Shown here in pieces: positions 32,702-43,650 of a stretch of 64,000 nt of DNA. The DNA comes from Tillandsia leiboldiana (Eukaryota; Streptophyta; Magnoliopsida; Poales; Bromeliaceae). The notes below the pieces were generated by a model. It was not told the origin of the DNA and did no database searches. It saw nothing but the letters and a program-made list of their open reading frames with translations. The translations under genes were made by a program, and so were the position numbers. How positions within the stretch are numbered: the stretch's first letter is position 1; every line of letters begins with the position of its first letter. The stretch is taken from assembly GCA_029204045.2 (NCBI GenBank), contig CM055068.1, positions 36,347,345-36,411,344 of the forward strand. Reading direction: 5' to 3'.

Positions 32702-34128
32702 TTACTCAGATTCATCCGAACTAATGCATCCGAGTTTCTGGAAAATTTTCTTTATACGCTTGTTCATGGATGACTGCTTCTTTTTGACCTCTTTTATTTC
32801 TTCCTTCATTTCAATAAATTTGTTTGACATCCGTTCCTGTTCAGAGGAAAGTCGTTGCTGTTCTTTATAAATAGAGGTAACAGAAGCATCATCCTCTGTA
32901 GATGAAGTTGCTGGAGGTGGAGCTGAAGCTGTTGCTTGTGATGCTGAAGCTGTGGCTGCTGGCTGTGCTCTTCGTCGGCGAGGAGGTGATGGAGGCTCAT
33001 CTTGTTTAGTAGAGAGAGACTTCACAATAGTCGTCTCATTAATCGTTCCTAGACTGTGCATGTAGGAGCTCGTCCTTGTGTCGACTTTGAACTTTCGAAA
33101 AATACGCTTAATGATCAAAGGGTAGGGCAGTCTCTCTGTTGGGTGAGCATGTTCTACATACCGTGCCATCCTCGACCAGATAATATAAGGAATGTTTAAA
33201 TTTGCTCCCATAGCCACTGCTGGGTTCCCAAGAAGATAAAGAAATAACATTCTATCCCATCGCAGAACTTTTGTTTGCATGTTAGGAAGAATATTGTAGC
33301 AAACAATAAAGTTCAAGTAGCGATACTCTGGGCGAAGTTCTTTTGAAAGCACTGAATTTTCCATCGACAGAGTATTGGGAATACAAATTCCATCCACGAC
33401 CACTCTCCAGGAGGCTGTGGAGAAGATTTGACTTTGCAGGTAATGTCTTCCGTCAGGCCTGGCCTTCATTCCTAACACCTCTCCAATCAGTTGAGGTGTG
33501 ACTTTAATCTTAATGTTTCTAACCATTGTTAGAAATTCTCGATGTCCGTCATCCTGATTAAGTAAGTTTGAAGCATTCTGATAAAACATTCTCACCGAAT
33601 GAAGACAATACCCAGTGGACTCAGGGAAATGCAAATGGGGGCAAGACCTGCATGGTCAAACAGAGTCCCAAAGAGTGCAGACCTCTCCTTCAGAGCCTTG
33701 ACATTGACATGTCTTTCGCCAATGCACTCTCTTTTCTCAAAATCTTTGATTCTATCAGAACTGATAAAGTCTTATGGAGGAGGTTGGCTAGCCAGTGGTT
33801 CCTCAATTGATATACCTCGAGCACTCCCTCTCTTCCTAACAACACTTTTTCTTTTTGTCTTAGTCGGGCTTGTTTCCATAGGCGCTTTCCCTTTTTCAGC
33901 GGCGGTAGGCGGAGTCTTTGCCTTTGAAGTTTCTGCAGGGGCTTTCCTCTTCGAAGCAGTGGGAGCAGTTGCTTCAACCAGAAGCTCATCCCAGTCTATG
34001 GATTCAGTTTCTGATTCTGTCTCGGAATCATCTTTAGTTTTCTTGCTTTTCCTAGCTCTCTTAGGCTTGTCAGTTGATTTTACATGAACCATAGCAACCA
34101 GTAGAACTATTATCAGTGAGAACACCAT
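32702..34128 (-). pseudogene. Envelope-like gene of SV-1, broken by a stop and a frameshift
   Basis: The ATG at 34128 opens a 118-codon frame (to 33772): a hydrophobic start (MVFSLIIVLLVAMVH) that could be a signal or membrane segment, then a basic, acidic and Ser/Thr-rich stretch. An in-frame TAA near 33772 stops it, and a frameshift near 33640 separates the 310-codon second part (32702-33634). That part has the 'putative plant transposon protein' type core (WDRMLFLYLLGNPAVAMGAN, IPYIIWSRMARYVEHAHP) and a Glu/Lys-rich coiled-coil tail. The second part has no ATG of its own at the start. The N-terminus is conserved with SV-2. Function is unknown; viral envelope activity is not shown. Confidence 0.8.
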
Positions 34129-34152
34129 CGTCGCTATTCAATGTTTAAGAAC

Positions 34153-34770
34153 CTGCGAGCAACAACTCAAGAACACGACAAAATTGTTTATTTTCAAAAA
34201 TTCAAAAAATTGTACCTAAACAATCATTATCGTGTAGAGAGACTAGGGATCAAATTAGTTTTGCAAAAAGAATTTTAAAAATAGATCAATTCCATGTTTT
34301 TCAAAAATTCTGAAAATATGCCCTAAAACCGAATTTTTAGAAATCGAGGGCCAAAAATCCGTTTATCATGAGAATACCTAGCATATAATCAAAACTAATC
34401 TACCCAGAGTTCTTATTTCAAAAGAAGTTTGATCAAAAACCATCCACAAACGAAAAAGATATGAGATTTTCATCACGTTTTGAGAGAAAATATGAAAAAC
34501 TGTGAAAAACCGAGATTTTGATCAAGATAACTTACTTTGAAGTGAAGAGAATGAGTTTAGAGGGCTCCAAGATCCTTGCTTTTTAGAGAGAGAAAGTTTG
34601 GAGGCTTAGAAACGAAAATTTGTGATGAAATAAAATCAAAATCCTCTTTGTTTCATATAAACCCTAGCCGCGGTCCGGACTGCCCGAAGAGTCCAGTCCG
34701 GATCGGCTACCCGCAGGATTTTCCTGCGTTCGGGGTCAGGATCAGCTTGTCCAGTCCGGACCGGCTCCAA
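34153..34770 (-). promoter_or_regulatory. Putative internal promoter and spliced leader of SV-1 envelope-like gene
   Basis: On the minus strand there are palindrome-type sites (about 34672-34765, mixed GTCCGGAC and AGTCCGGATC forms), then TATA-like GTTTATATG (about 34654-34662), then a leader with a strong donor GTAAGT at 34535 and acceptor TTGCTCGCAG at 34153. Splicing would remove 383 nt and leave the ATG at 34128 about 25 nt downstream. The order copies the LTR promoter. Splicing and transcription are inferred. Confidence 0.5.
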
Positions 34771-35701
34771 ACTTTTTCTTCAGAAAAATTCAGAAAAATT
34801 CCAGAAATTCCAGAAAAATATTGTAAGCACTTTTGTGTATCAACTTTAAATAAAAATCATCGTTTTATACAACAAGAAATAGATTATGCCAAATCTATCA
34901 AAAATATTCAAATAACGAAACGAAAATTTATAACAATTAAATCCCTTAAAGTTGAACAATTTCAATCACATCTAATATGATCTTATGAGTAATGCCTTTA
35001 TCAAATCATCAATTTGGTAAAGAAAATGAAATACCAAGATCAATAGATGTTTGAAATCCCAGATAAGTTAGATAATATATCTAGTCAATTTATTATAAGG
35101 AGTGGCTCTATGAGCATCTTTTCAATAAAAATCCCGCCTTATACCAACCTTGGAATTTGACAGAGTCAAGTATTCCAAAAAGCATTTTATCTAGACAACT
35201 TGAAAAACCATGCTTTGTATACATGTGGTAGCTGCACACAGTACTCGGACGACCGAGGTAGTAGCTCTTTCCTCCATGTGGTGGTAGTTTTCACACTCCT
35301 TATTGGGATGTAACTCTTTCCACATCTTTTGAGCATAACATTTTTTTCTTTTGACTCCCCCTCAATTGGCTATCAATTATTTAAGATATAAAGAACTCAA
35401 CCAAAGATTGATCTCGATTTCATACTCGACTAAATAGTCAAATAAGATAAAAACTATACCAAGAGATCATTGAGAGAGAAATTGACTTTGATCACTTTAA
35501 GAAATGACTTAATTGACATAAATGATCATTGCATCAACTAAAATATTATGATATCTAAAGCATAATAAATTTCTAAATATATAAAAGGATGCAGTAAAAG
35601 TCAATATAACTAATGCTCAATTAATGTTCTATGTACAAGCATAGGTAAAGAACAAAAACACAAAAACAAAACCTAACCTAAGGATTGGTTTCAAAAAGAA
35701 A
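34771..35701 (-). other. SV-1 region between pol and envelope-like gene
   Basis: AT-rich, no gene seen. The purine tract TTGAGGGGGAGTC (minus, about 35352-35365) sits about 340 bp after the pol stop codon, a place where Sireviruses usually carry one. Confidence 0.7.
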
Positions 35702-38700
35702 TTATTTCAAGGAAAGCATTCCAATTGCCTTACGCAAATGAATAAAACGTTTTTGATCCAAAGGTTTTGTTAAAAAGTCAGCTAATTGATCCTCAGTTGG
35801 AATGTAGGAAAGTTGAAGGATATTTGATTCAACTAGCTCTCTAAGAAAAGGATATCTAAGTTCAATGTGTTTTGTTCTTGAGTGCAACACAGGATTTTTG
35901 GAAATGTTTATAGCACTGGTATTGTCACAGAGAATCGTTACCGAAGTTGCTGAAATTCGGAAGTCGCTCAACACATTTTTCATCCAAATGAGTTGGGTTG
36001 AACAACTACCCGCTGAGATATATTCCGCTTCGGCAGTCGAGAGTGCAATGCAGTTTTGCTTTTTACTATGCCACGCAACAAGGCAATGGCCAAGATAAAA
36101 ACATGCACCACTCGTACTCTTCCGATCATCCACTGATCCTGCCCAATCGGCATCTGAGTATCCTACAATATCTAGACTTGTTCCCATAGGATACCAAATT
36201 CCGAAATTTATTGTCCCTTTGATGTACCGGATGATCCGTTTCACCGCTTTCAGTTGAACCTCCTTTGGTGCTGATTGATATCTCGCGCAAATCCCAACAC
36301 TAAAGGATATGTCCGGACGACTAGCCGTGAGGTAAAATAGACTTCCAATCATGCTGCGATAGAGTTTCTCGTCTACATTCTCACTAAGAGATTCACTTCC
36401 TAATCCCTTATTGCTAGTTCCCATTGGAGTCGGAAAATCTTTAGAATTTTCTAAACCAAACTTTTTGACCAACTCCATTGCATACTTGGATTGACACAGA
36501 TGGATGCCATCGTCACTTTGTTTTACTTGTAATCCAAGAAAATATGTCAGTTCGCCCATCATGGACATCTCAAATTCGCTTTCCATGGTTTCAGCGAATC
36601 TAGAAGCATCATAATCTTTTGTTGCACCAAATACGATGTCATCGACATAGATTTGTGCTACAATGAAGTTATTTTGATAATGCTTCACAAAGAGAGTCCT
36701 GTCTGCTCCCCCTCGAGTATAGCCCTTCTCCAAAAGGTGCTTCGTTAACCTTTCGTACCATGCTCGCGGTGCTTGTTTTAGACCGTAAAGAGTCTTTTTC
36801 AAACGAAAAACATGGTTAGGTAGTTTAAGGTCTACAAAACCTTTCGGTTGAGCCACATAAACTTCCTCATTTAAAAACCCATTTAAAAATGCGCTCTTAA
36901 CGTCCATTTGAAAGAGTTTTATTTTAAAATGACAAGCAATTGCAAATAGGATATGAATGGACTCGAGTCTAGCTACAGGGGTGAAAGTTTCATCAAAGTC
37001 TATACCTTCTATTTGAGAGTAGCCTTGAGCAACTAAACGTGCTTTATTCCTAATGATGGTACCATCCTCATTTTTCTTGTTCTTGAAAATCCATTTAGTA
37101 CCAATCACATTGTGTTGCTTCGGAGGCGTCGTTAATTCCCAGACTTTGTTTCGTTCAAACTGAGGGAGCTCTTCCTGCATTGCTTTAATCCAGTAGTCAT
37201 CCTGAAGAGCTTCATCGACGTTCTTTGGTTCGATTAAGGAAACGTAACAAGCGAATCCACAAACCAACTGTCTCCGAGTCCTGACTCCTTCTTGTGGGTC
37301 TCCAATAATATTAGATTCCGGATGATCCTTGGAGATGCGTAACGTTTGAGGTAACGGAGTACTCGGAGGTACATGAGATGATTCCTGCACATCAGATAAA
37401 CTTGAAGAATCATTAGATGCATCATCATAATCGGAAGAATTGTTATGAGAAGATGCATTTGCAGGAACATCATCATCAAGAGAGATATCAGGGGTAGATT
37501 TATCAGATGCAAAGTGAAAAGCTTCATCTACTTTAACATTTATAGATTCTACAATCGTTTTAGATTCTAAGTTAAATACCCGATATGCTCTACTGTTTGT
37601 AGAATAACCCATAAAAATCCCTTCGTCACATCGAGAGTCAAATTTTCCAAGATTTTCGCGGTCACGTAAAATGTAACACGGACTCCCAAAGATACGAAAA
37701 TATTTGATGTTCGGTTTTCTACAAAACCATAGTTCATATGGTGTATTTAAAGTTCCCGGGCGCAAATACACTCGATTAATAACATAGACTGCAGTGTTCA
37801 CAGCTTCAGCCCAAAAATATAACGGTAAATTCCGGCTATGATGCATAACACGTGCCATCTCTTGTACAACCCTGTTTTTGCGCTCGACTACACCATTCTG
37901 TTGAGGTGTATAGGGTGCTGAGAATTCATGTTTAATGCCGTTGGAAGTGCAAAAATCAATGAATTTAGAATTTATGAATTCTCCACCTCTATTACTTCTA
38001 ACACGAATGATCTTTTCAATCTTTTCAATCATAATACGATGGCAAATCTCGTGAAAAGAATCAAAAGTATCAGCTTTCTCTTTTAAAAATGCTACCCATG
38101 AGTATCTAGAGAAATCATCAACCAATAAGAAAATATACCATTTACCTCCCAAAGATGGTTGACGAGTTGGCCCCATTAAATCCATGTGCAATAGTTCCAA
38201 AGGCCGTTTAGTACTAACGTGGTTCAAGTTCTTGTGTGCAGTTCTCGATTGTTTTCCCTTTTGGCAACCACCACACACAATGTTTTGTTTAAGTGAAAGT
38301 TTTTGAACCCCCTTGACCACGTCTTTGTTTGAAATTCTAGCAAGTTCCTTAAAATTTATGTGACCTAGCCTTTCATGCCAAATTGTTTCATTATTCAAAG
38401 AGGCTAAGTTACAGTTTTCAGAAATTTTATTGGGAACAACATAATAATTGTTTTCAGATCTAACCCCCTTTAAAAAGAAAATATGGTCCTTATCAGTTAC
38501 AACACATTCAACAGATGAAAAATTAACTGAAAAACCATTGTCACAAAGTTGACTGATACTTATGAGGTTAGTCTTAAGGCCTTCAACAAATAACACATTA
38601 TTCAGAATCGGGCCATCTGGAATAGCTACTGTTCCTTTTCCAACAATTTTGGAAGACTGGCCGTCTCCGAAAACTACAAGTCCTCCGGAGATTTTCTCAA

Positions 38701-40825
38701 AATTTTGAAAGCAGTTTTTGTCACCGGTCATGTGACGGGAACAACCGCTATCCAGATACCAAGACGAATTATCATATGCATGCAAGGAAATATTAGTAAC
38801 AAGACAAGGGAAGATTTCACCTTTGCGTACCCAAACCTTTCGAGTTTTGGTGTACGTCGGAAATGATTGTGAAGTTGATACCTTTGGTGAAAGCGTCTTG
38901 ATTGATCCATCGCTTTTCCTTGACGTCGTCGTCTTGTTTGATGAACAACCGATGTTCTTTCCTTTTGAAAGATCCTTCTTTGATTTGCGGGAAATGAACT
39001 CATTGGTAGTAGTTGCAAGATGTTCTTGATTTGATCTTTGCGCTCCATTCTTGCAATTTCTTCTTATGTGCCCTGTATAACCACAACGAAAACATACCTT
39101 TGTTCTAGACGATCCCGAAGAGGGGGAAGTAGGTTTGTTGTCGTCGTTTGCCGTCAATTCCGGTGTCGGAGGAGGAGATACCGACTGGGGCACAAAGACT
39201 GTCCCACTCGAACTAGGAATGTCTCCAGTTTGAGTGTATCCGAGGCCGAACCGATTTGTTTGACCAAGACCAAGAAGCTTATCCAACTTACTCCTTCCAG
39301 AAGAAAATTGCTTTAGATCATCCTTGAGTTGGAAAATGGTCTCCGTCATTTCCAATTTTTCCTGTCGAGCCTCGCCGTAGAGTTTCAAGAAGTAATTCGC
39401 TTTGTTCACCATATCCACATAATTCTTCTCGAATTGCTCATTGGACTCTTGAAGGGAAACATTTACTTTAATCAGATTATCCCTTTCCACTTCAAGAGCG
39501 TTTGAGAGAGAAGATGCCCTTTTTGCTTCTTCTTCGAGATCCTGCAATCTCCCTCTCAAACTCTTGTTTTGCTTTGCCAGTTTCTTTGAATCCCTCAAAA
39601 GCTTATGGTAGGCAAGAGCAAAGTCTTCACTTTCTGAATTATCCGATTCATCGTCCGTTGCAATCTTTTCAACAGTGGGGTTGGACAGTGAGTCGGATGT
39701 ACTTGCCATTAAGCACATGAAGGGTGAAGATGTGGACGCGTGGAATGCCGTTGCGTTGTTCTCTTCATCACTGGAAGATGACTCATTTGACGTTGAGGTG
39801 TCATCCCATGTGACGGCTTGCATCGCCTTCTTCTTGGACGGATTCTTATTTGGACACTCCGTTGAGATATGGCCGTATCCTCGGCACTTGAAGCATTGGA
39901 CTTGTCCTTCTGAGCTTTTCTTATCCTTTGAAAAACTTTCTTGCTTTCTTGACTTTTGGCTTGAAAAACCTTTGCCCTTTTTCCACTTTCCGGATGATGA
40001 AGTTTTACTTGAATTACCCCTTCGAAAGTTTCGGCGAAAATTTCTTGTCAAGAGAGCGAGCTGCTTCTCAAAGTCCTCCATAGATAGGTTCTCGTCATCG
40101 TCTGAGGAGGATGAATCCGCGTCTTCTTCTTTTGTTGTTTTCAACGCATAACCTGAAGACTTAGAAGTGGATGCTTTTCCAGAAGAATAGTTAGTAGGAA
40201 ATGTCATTTCATAAGTTTGTAATGAACCAACTAATTCTTCTACACGGATTTCGTCCGGGTGTTTAATAGTTTCAATGGCCGTAACCTTGGATCGAAATCT
40301 TTCAGGAAGAGTTCTTAAAATTTTTCTTACAATTTTAAATTCTGAAATTTTCTCTCCCAAGTTAGCACATGTGTTTACGATGTCTTGCAATCGTGTATAG
40401 TAGTCTATGAAAGATTCATTTTCTGCCATGAAAATAGAGTCAAACTTGCTCGTAAGCATTTGCAGTTTTTGAATCTTCACAAGGTTAGTTCCCTCATGTG
40501 TAACCTGAAGAACATCCCAGATTTCTTTCGCAGTCTCAGATGCCGAGACGCGAGAGAATTCAGTTTGTGACAAGGCATTAAATAAAGCATTAATTTCTTT
40601 GCCGTTGTAAGAAGATGAATCAATCTCTTCCTTGGTCCATTTCGACCTAGGTTTGATGGTGCGAACATCAGCAATAATTTCAGTTGGATTAGACCATCCT
40701 AATTCAATTGATTGCCACACCCGTTCGTCGATGGAAATTAAAAAGGCTTTCATCCGTACTTTCCAGTAGGCATAATTTGTTCCATCGAATAACGGGGGTC
40801 TGTTGATGTTTCCACCTTCAACCAT
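35702..40825 (-). CDS. SV-1 Gag-Pol polyprotein (1707 aa, intact frame)
   Basis: This single frame makes the whole retrotransposon polyprotein. Order by residue: copia gag domain (1-220), acidic Ser-rich linker, CCHC knuckle CFKCRGYGHISTEC (about 309), coiled-coil-like Leu/Lys/Glu stretch (about 410-500), second knuckle CFRCGYTGHIRRNC (about 578), aspartic protease WYLDSGCSRHM (about 688), GAG-pre-integrase WHERLGH (about 816), integrase core with first Asp in HMDLMG (about 879), RVT_2 reverse transcriptase with YVDDIVFGA (about 1391), RNase H with DADWAGS (about 1553). The second integrase Asp is Asn at residue 945 (RSNRGGEF; SV-2 has RSDRGGEF), and the Glu at about 981 is kept. The ATG lies 20 nt from the PBS, so this start is firm. 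Integration should be lost although the frame is open. Confidence 0.95.
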   Translation of the reverse strand: MVEGGNINRPPLFDGTNYAYWKVRMKAFLISIDERVWQSIELGWSNPTEIIADVRTIKPRSKWTKEEIDSSSYNGKEINALFNALSQTEFSRVSASETAKEIWDVLQVTHEGTNLVKIQKLQMLTSKFDSIFMAENESFIDYYTRLQDIVNTCANLGEKISEFKIVRKILRTLPERFRSKVTAIETIKHPDEIRVEELVGSLQTYEMTFPTNYSSGKASTSKSSGYALKTTKEEDADSSSSDDDENLSMEDFEKQLALLTRNFRRNFRRGNSSKTSSSGKWKKGKGFSSQKSRKQESFSKDKKSSEGQVQCFKCRGYGHISTECPNKNPSKKKAMQAVTWDDTSTSNESSSSDEENNATAFHASTSSPFMCLMASTSDSLSNPTVEKIATDDESDNSESEDFALAYHKLLRDSKKLAKQNKSLRGRLQDLEEEAKRASSLSNALEVERDNLIKVNVSLQESNEQFEKNYVDMVNKANYFLKLYGEARQEKLEMTETIFQLKDDLKQFSSGRSKLDKLLGLGQTNRFGLGYTQTGDIPSSSGTVFVPQSVSPPPTPELTANDDNKPTSPSSGSSRTKVCFRCGYTGHIRRNCKNGAQRSNQEHLATTTNEFISRKSKKDLSKGKNIGCSSNKTTTSRKSDGSIKTLSPKVSTSQSFPTYTKTRKVWVRKGEIFPCLVTNISLHAYDNSSWYLDSGCSRHMTGDKNCFQNFEKISGGLVVFGDGQSSKIVGKGTVAIPDGPILNNVLFVEGLKTNLISISQLCDNGFSVNFSSVECVVTDKDHIFFLKGVRSENNYYVVPNKISENCNLASLNNETIWHERLGHINFKELARISNKDVVKGVQKLSLKQNIVCGGCQKGKQSRTAHKNLNHVSTKRPLELLHMDLMGPTRQPSLGGKWYIFLLVDDFSRYSWVAFLKEKADTFDSFHEICHRIMIEKIEKIIRVRSNRGGEFINSKFIDFCTSNGIKHEFSAPYTPQQNGVVERKNRVVQEMARVMHHSRNLPLYFWAEAVNTAVYVINRVYLRPGTLNTPYELWFCRKPNIKYFRIFGSPCYILRDRENLGKFDSRCDEGIFMGYSTNSRAYRVFNLESKTIVESINVKVDEAFHFASDKSTPDISLDDDVPANASSHNNSSDYDDASNDSSSLSDVQESSHVPPSTPLPQTLRISKDHPESNIIGDPQEGVRTRRQLVCGFACYVSLIEPKNVDEALQDDYWIKAMQEELPQFERNKVWELTTPPKQHNVIGTKWIFKNKKNEDGTIIRNKARLVAQGYSQIEGIDFDETFTPVARLESIHILFAIACHFKIKLFQMDVKSAFLNGFLNEEVYVAQPKGFVDLKLPNHVFRLKKTLYGLKQAPRAWYERLTKHLLEKGYTRGGADRTLFVKHYQNNFIVAQIYVDDIVFGATKDYDASRFAETMESEFEMSMMGELTYFLGLQVKQSDDGIHLCQSKYAMELVKKFGLENSKDFPTPMGTSNKGLGSESLSENVDEKLYRSMIGSLFYLTASRPDISFSVGICARYQSAPKEVQLKAVKRIIRYIKGTINFGIWYPMGTSLDIVGYSDADWAGSVDDRKSTSGACFYLGHCLVAWHSKKQNCIALSTAEAEYISAGSCSTQLIWMKNVLSDFRISATSVTILCDNTSAINISKNPVLHSRTKHIELRYPFLRELVESNILQLSYIPTEDQLADFLTKPLDQKRFIHLRKAIGMLSLK

Positions 40826-40844
40826 TGTTTACAACCCTATTCCC

Positions 40845-40856
40845 GCTCTGATACCA
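40845..40856 (-). other. SV-1 primer-binding site
   Basis: TGGTATCAGAGC on the minus strand, two bases from the 5' LTR edge at 40859, complementary to initiator tRNA-Met. Confidence 0.93.
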
Positions 40857-40858
40857 CT

Positions 40859-41626
40859 TGTTGGGTTATGTATAATTGGATCTAAATAGGGGAAAAAACA
40901 CCTAGAGGGGGGTGAATAGGTGTAAACGTTAAACACTCAAAAAATCATTGCGCAATAAAATCCAATGCGGAAATAAAAACAACACGCAAGATTTTTACGT
41001 GGAAAAACTCCAAACCGGAGTAAAAAACCACGGGACCGATCACACGGCGAAATCCAAAAAAATTAAACACGTAAAAGGTGATATACCGTACTCACAGACG
41101 ACTCAACCTTTTCCATACGCTCCTAGTAGATCTTCTCCGCTCGCTCCGCAACGCTTCTCGAATCCACGATCAGCGCCCAACGCCGAATCCACAGCGTCCA
41201 ACGTCGAGTCCACGACGTCCGACCGAATCCACGGTCTTCACCCAGTAGCACGCTTCGAATCCACGAACGTACCTCGCTCCGAATCCACGAAAGCGGTTGC
41301 ACCTTGAATCCACAAGGCCACGCGAGTCCACGCGCCGATTTTGGGAAAATCGTTGTTTTTGGGTGGTGATGATCCGCCGAATACTTAGATTAGAAATAGA
41401 TCGGAAATACCATCTAAGTATTCATTAATTTGATTCTACTCAAAATCTGAGTTTGGAAAATCTAGAATCAAATTAATAATATAGATGAAGAAACATAGAA
41501 TTAAATCTAGTATTTCCTTTCTTCTCTATATGTGAATTTTTCTATTTCGGTCGTATTTTCCGCATTACCCTAAAAGATGAATCATAGGGTCTATTTATAG
41601 GTTAGAAACCATTGGAAGAAGATAAG
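40859..41626 (-). repeat. SV-1 5' LTR, U5-R piece (continues at 53034-53529)
   Basis: It matches 30788-31555 of the 3' LTR and includes the leader hairpin row (about 41160-41334) and TATA box (41591-41600). The LR-A insertion lies just upstream of the TATA box on the minus strand and pushes the U3 palindromes more than 11 kb away, which should disable the promoter. Confidence 0.93.
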
Positions 41627-42419
41627 TGTCACGACCCGGGACCGACAATTTGTACGGTTCGGGCACGCCAACAGACCCGCCAATCGGGCACGACCTCACG
41701 CTACCTGAAAGGAACGGTAACATCCATCTCGAATCAAAACAATGCTTATGATGAGATATAATATCAGAGTAAGATCACTACTAATTTAAAACTTTCATTC
41801 AATAAACAAATAGTTTAAGCCGATATGAAAGCATGATAAGAATGAACCATAATAAACTTTATTACATGTTACATCTCTCAACTTACAATCACATAATATT
41901 ACAATGCCTTTACATAAATTCCTCACCATACAAAGTTCACTCAAGAAACATATAAAAGGGATACCTCTGCTAGACCCTCTAGGTCTCTATGCTGCTGGGC
42001 CCTTGCCACTGCCGTATACCTCGCCGTCTGCCTCTGAACCGTCGCGATCGCTGCATCCATACCTGAACCTGTGGGGGGTGCACCCAAGGGGTGTGAGAAC
42101 TCCTGACAGAGTTCCCAGTGGGTTCAACCACCGAGAAAAAGTGTCCTACACCACTTGGTCCAATGAAAGCAATAATAATAGTGCTAGGAAACTAAAATCC
42201 TCGATATCAAATGCAGCTATGCAAAACAATATATCACTGTCTGTATATAATCATCGACCCAGCACTACTCTGTCTAGTCATACTAGGCTACTAAGCACCA
42301 ACTCGGCCGCTATGCCGCTGTACACAGGGTTAAACTAACCCGACCACCTTGGCCACTCTAATTTCTCTTTATTCTTTAAGTTCTGGTGCTTTAGTTCAAG
42401 TTAACCCTCAGAAACTCTT

Positions 42420-43650
42420 ATCCAACGGGCCCGAGCCCGGTAGTCCTGCTACCATCAGATAAGATTTCCAAGGTTGCCGATAACACCCGCGAGTGTTACC
42501 CCGTCCTACGAAGTAAATGTGTTCTTCGGACCACCGCTATCGGAGAGGGGGCTGCCCTAACGTCCGATCCAAGTGCGCCCGGGGTGAGGGCAAGCCTTTT
42601 ACATCCCACAGAACCACATTTCAACCTTCGAAGGCACGCCCGTTTTATTATCTTTATAATTTAGTTGCTCCGTCCTACGCCTGAAGCGTCCCGAACGGGC
42701 CACGGCCCGGGAGAGGGATTAACTGCCCGTACCTCCAACCTGGGCTGCTCCACCGAGGATCTTTATGTTCTCTTTCTTTTCTGTTCTTTTTACTTTAGTT
42801 CTTAGCCTCTTTGCTTTTGAACACTTGCTTTTCTTTTCTTTCTCACTCGAGCCTTCAGCTCACATTGCCACTGGCAATTACTATCATTCTTTCCTTTGAG
42901 CATCTAGCTCTTTGCTTTCACTTTAAGCCTTCCGAAAGTACCTCGCCCGACGGGTCACTGCCCAGGGAGTCCTGCTCCACTTGACGAGTCTCAAATTCGA
43001 AGGCGTCATTTACATTCTCTTTATCTTAAGCAATTTGCTTGTCTTGCTTATTAACCAAAATTTAGCTCTATCTTGAGTAATTTGCTTGTCTTGCTTATTA
43101 ACCACTTTTTCACTCCTTACCCTAGGTCTTGCCATACGGGTAACCAGAGAGTCTCCTGGACTCTTACACATTTCACTTTCTTTGTTTAACTCAAATTGAA
43201 GTTAAAGTTATTGTCCCTTTTGCCCGGACACCCTATGACCTTTTAGGGTTGTATTTGTTTTGTTCTTTAACCTTGGGATCTTATCCCACTCTCCTGATTC
43301 CTTACTGAATCCTAGAGTTCACTTGACTCTATTTTTGATTTCACTTTTAACTTAGAGTTACTCTGACTCTAATTCCTTGTCTGTGAGTTTAAACTCCTCT
43401 GGATCACTTTAGGTTCCCTTTACCTAAGTTCCATATTATACTCATCCTAGAGTTCCTTGACTCTATGTCGATCACTCTATCCAGTGTCCTTAGGTTATCA
43501 CCTAAGACAATGCCACTCGTCCAACCCTAGGATAATCTCCTAAGTTTTGATGTCACTCAGTGAACCCTGAAACTAGGTTTTCTCCTAGTCTTGCTACCAA
43601 CATGTTTCCTTTCCTTATGTCACATGATTCCTAGGGTCATACCCTAACAG
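42420..43650 (-). other. Hairpin train in LR-A leader
   Basis: More than a dozen consecutive short inverted repeats: AGAGTC/GACTCT (43148-43164), TTTAACT/AGTTAAA (43185-43206), TTAGAGT/ACTCTAA (43362-43382), GAGTTTAAACTC (43395-43406), CTTAGGT/ACCTAAG (43489-43506), ACTAGG/CCTAGT (near 43565), TAGGGT/ACCCTA (43632-43646). Further left are ATTGCC/GGCAAT, GGTAG/CTACC and AACAC/GTGTT. Stems are 5-7 bp, loops 3-8 nt. A 27-bp direct repeat (GCAATTTGCTTGTCTTGCTT core) lies at about 43027 and 43079. Confidence 0.7.

Noticed and set aside
42400..43650. Hairpin train as microRNA precursors
   Set aside because: Stems of 5-7 bp are far too short for a microRNA precursor. Reported instead as a structured leader.
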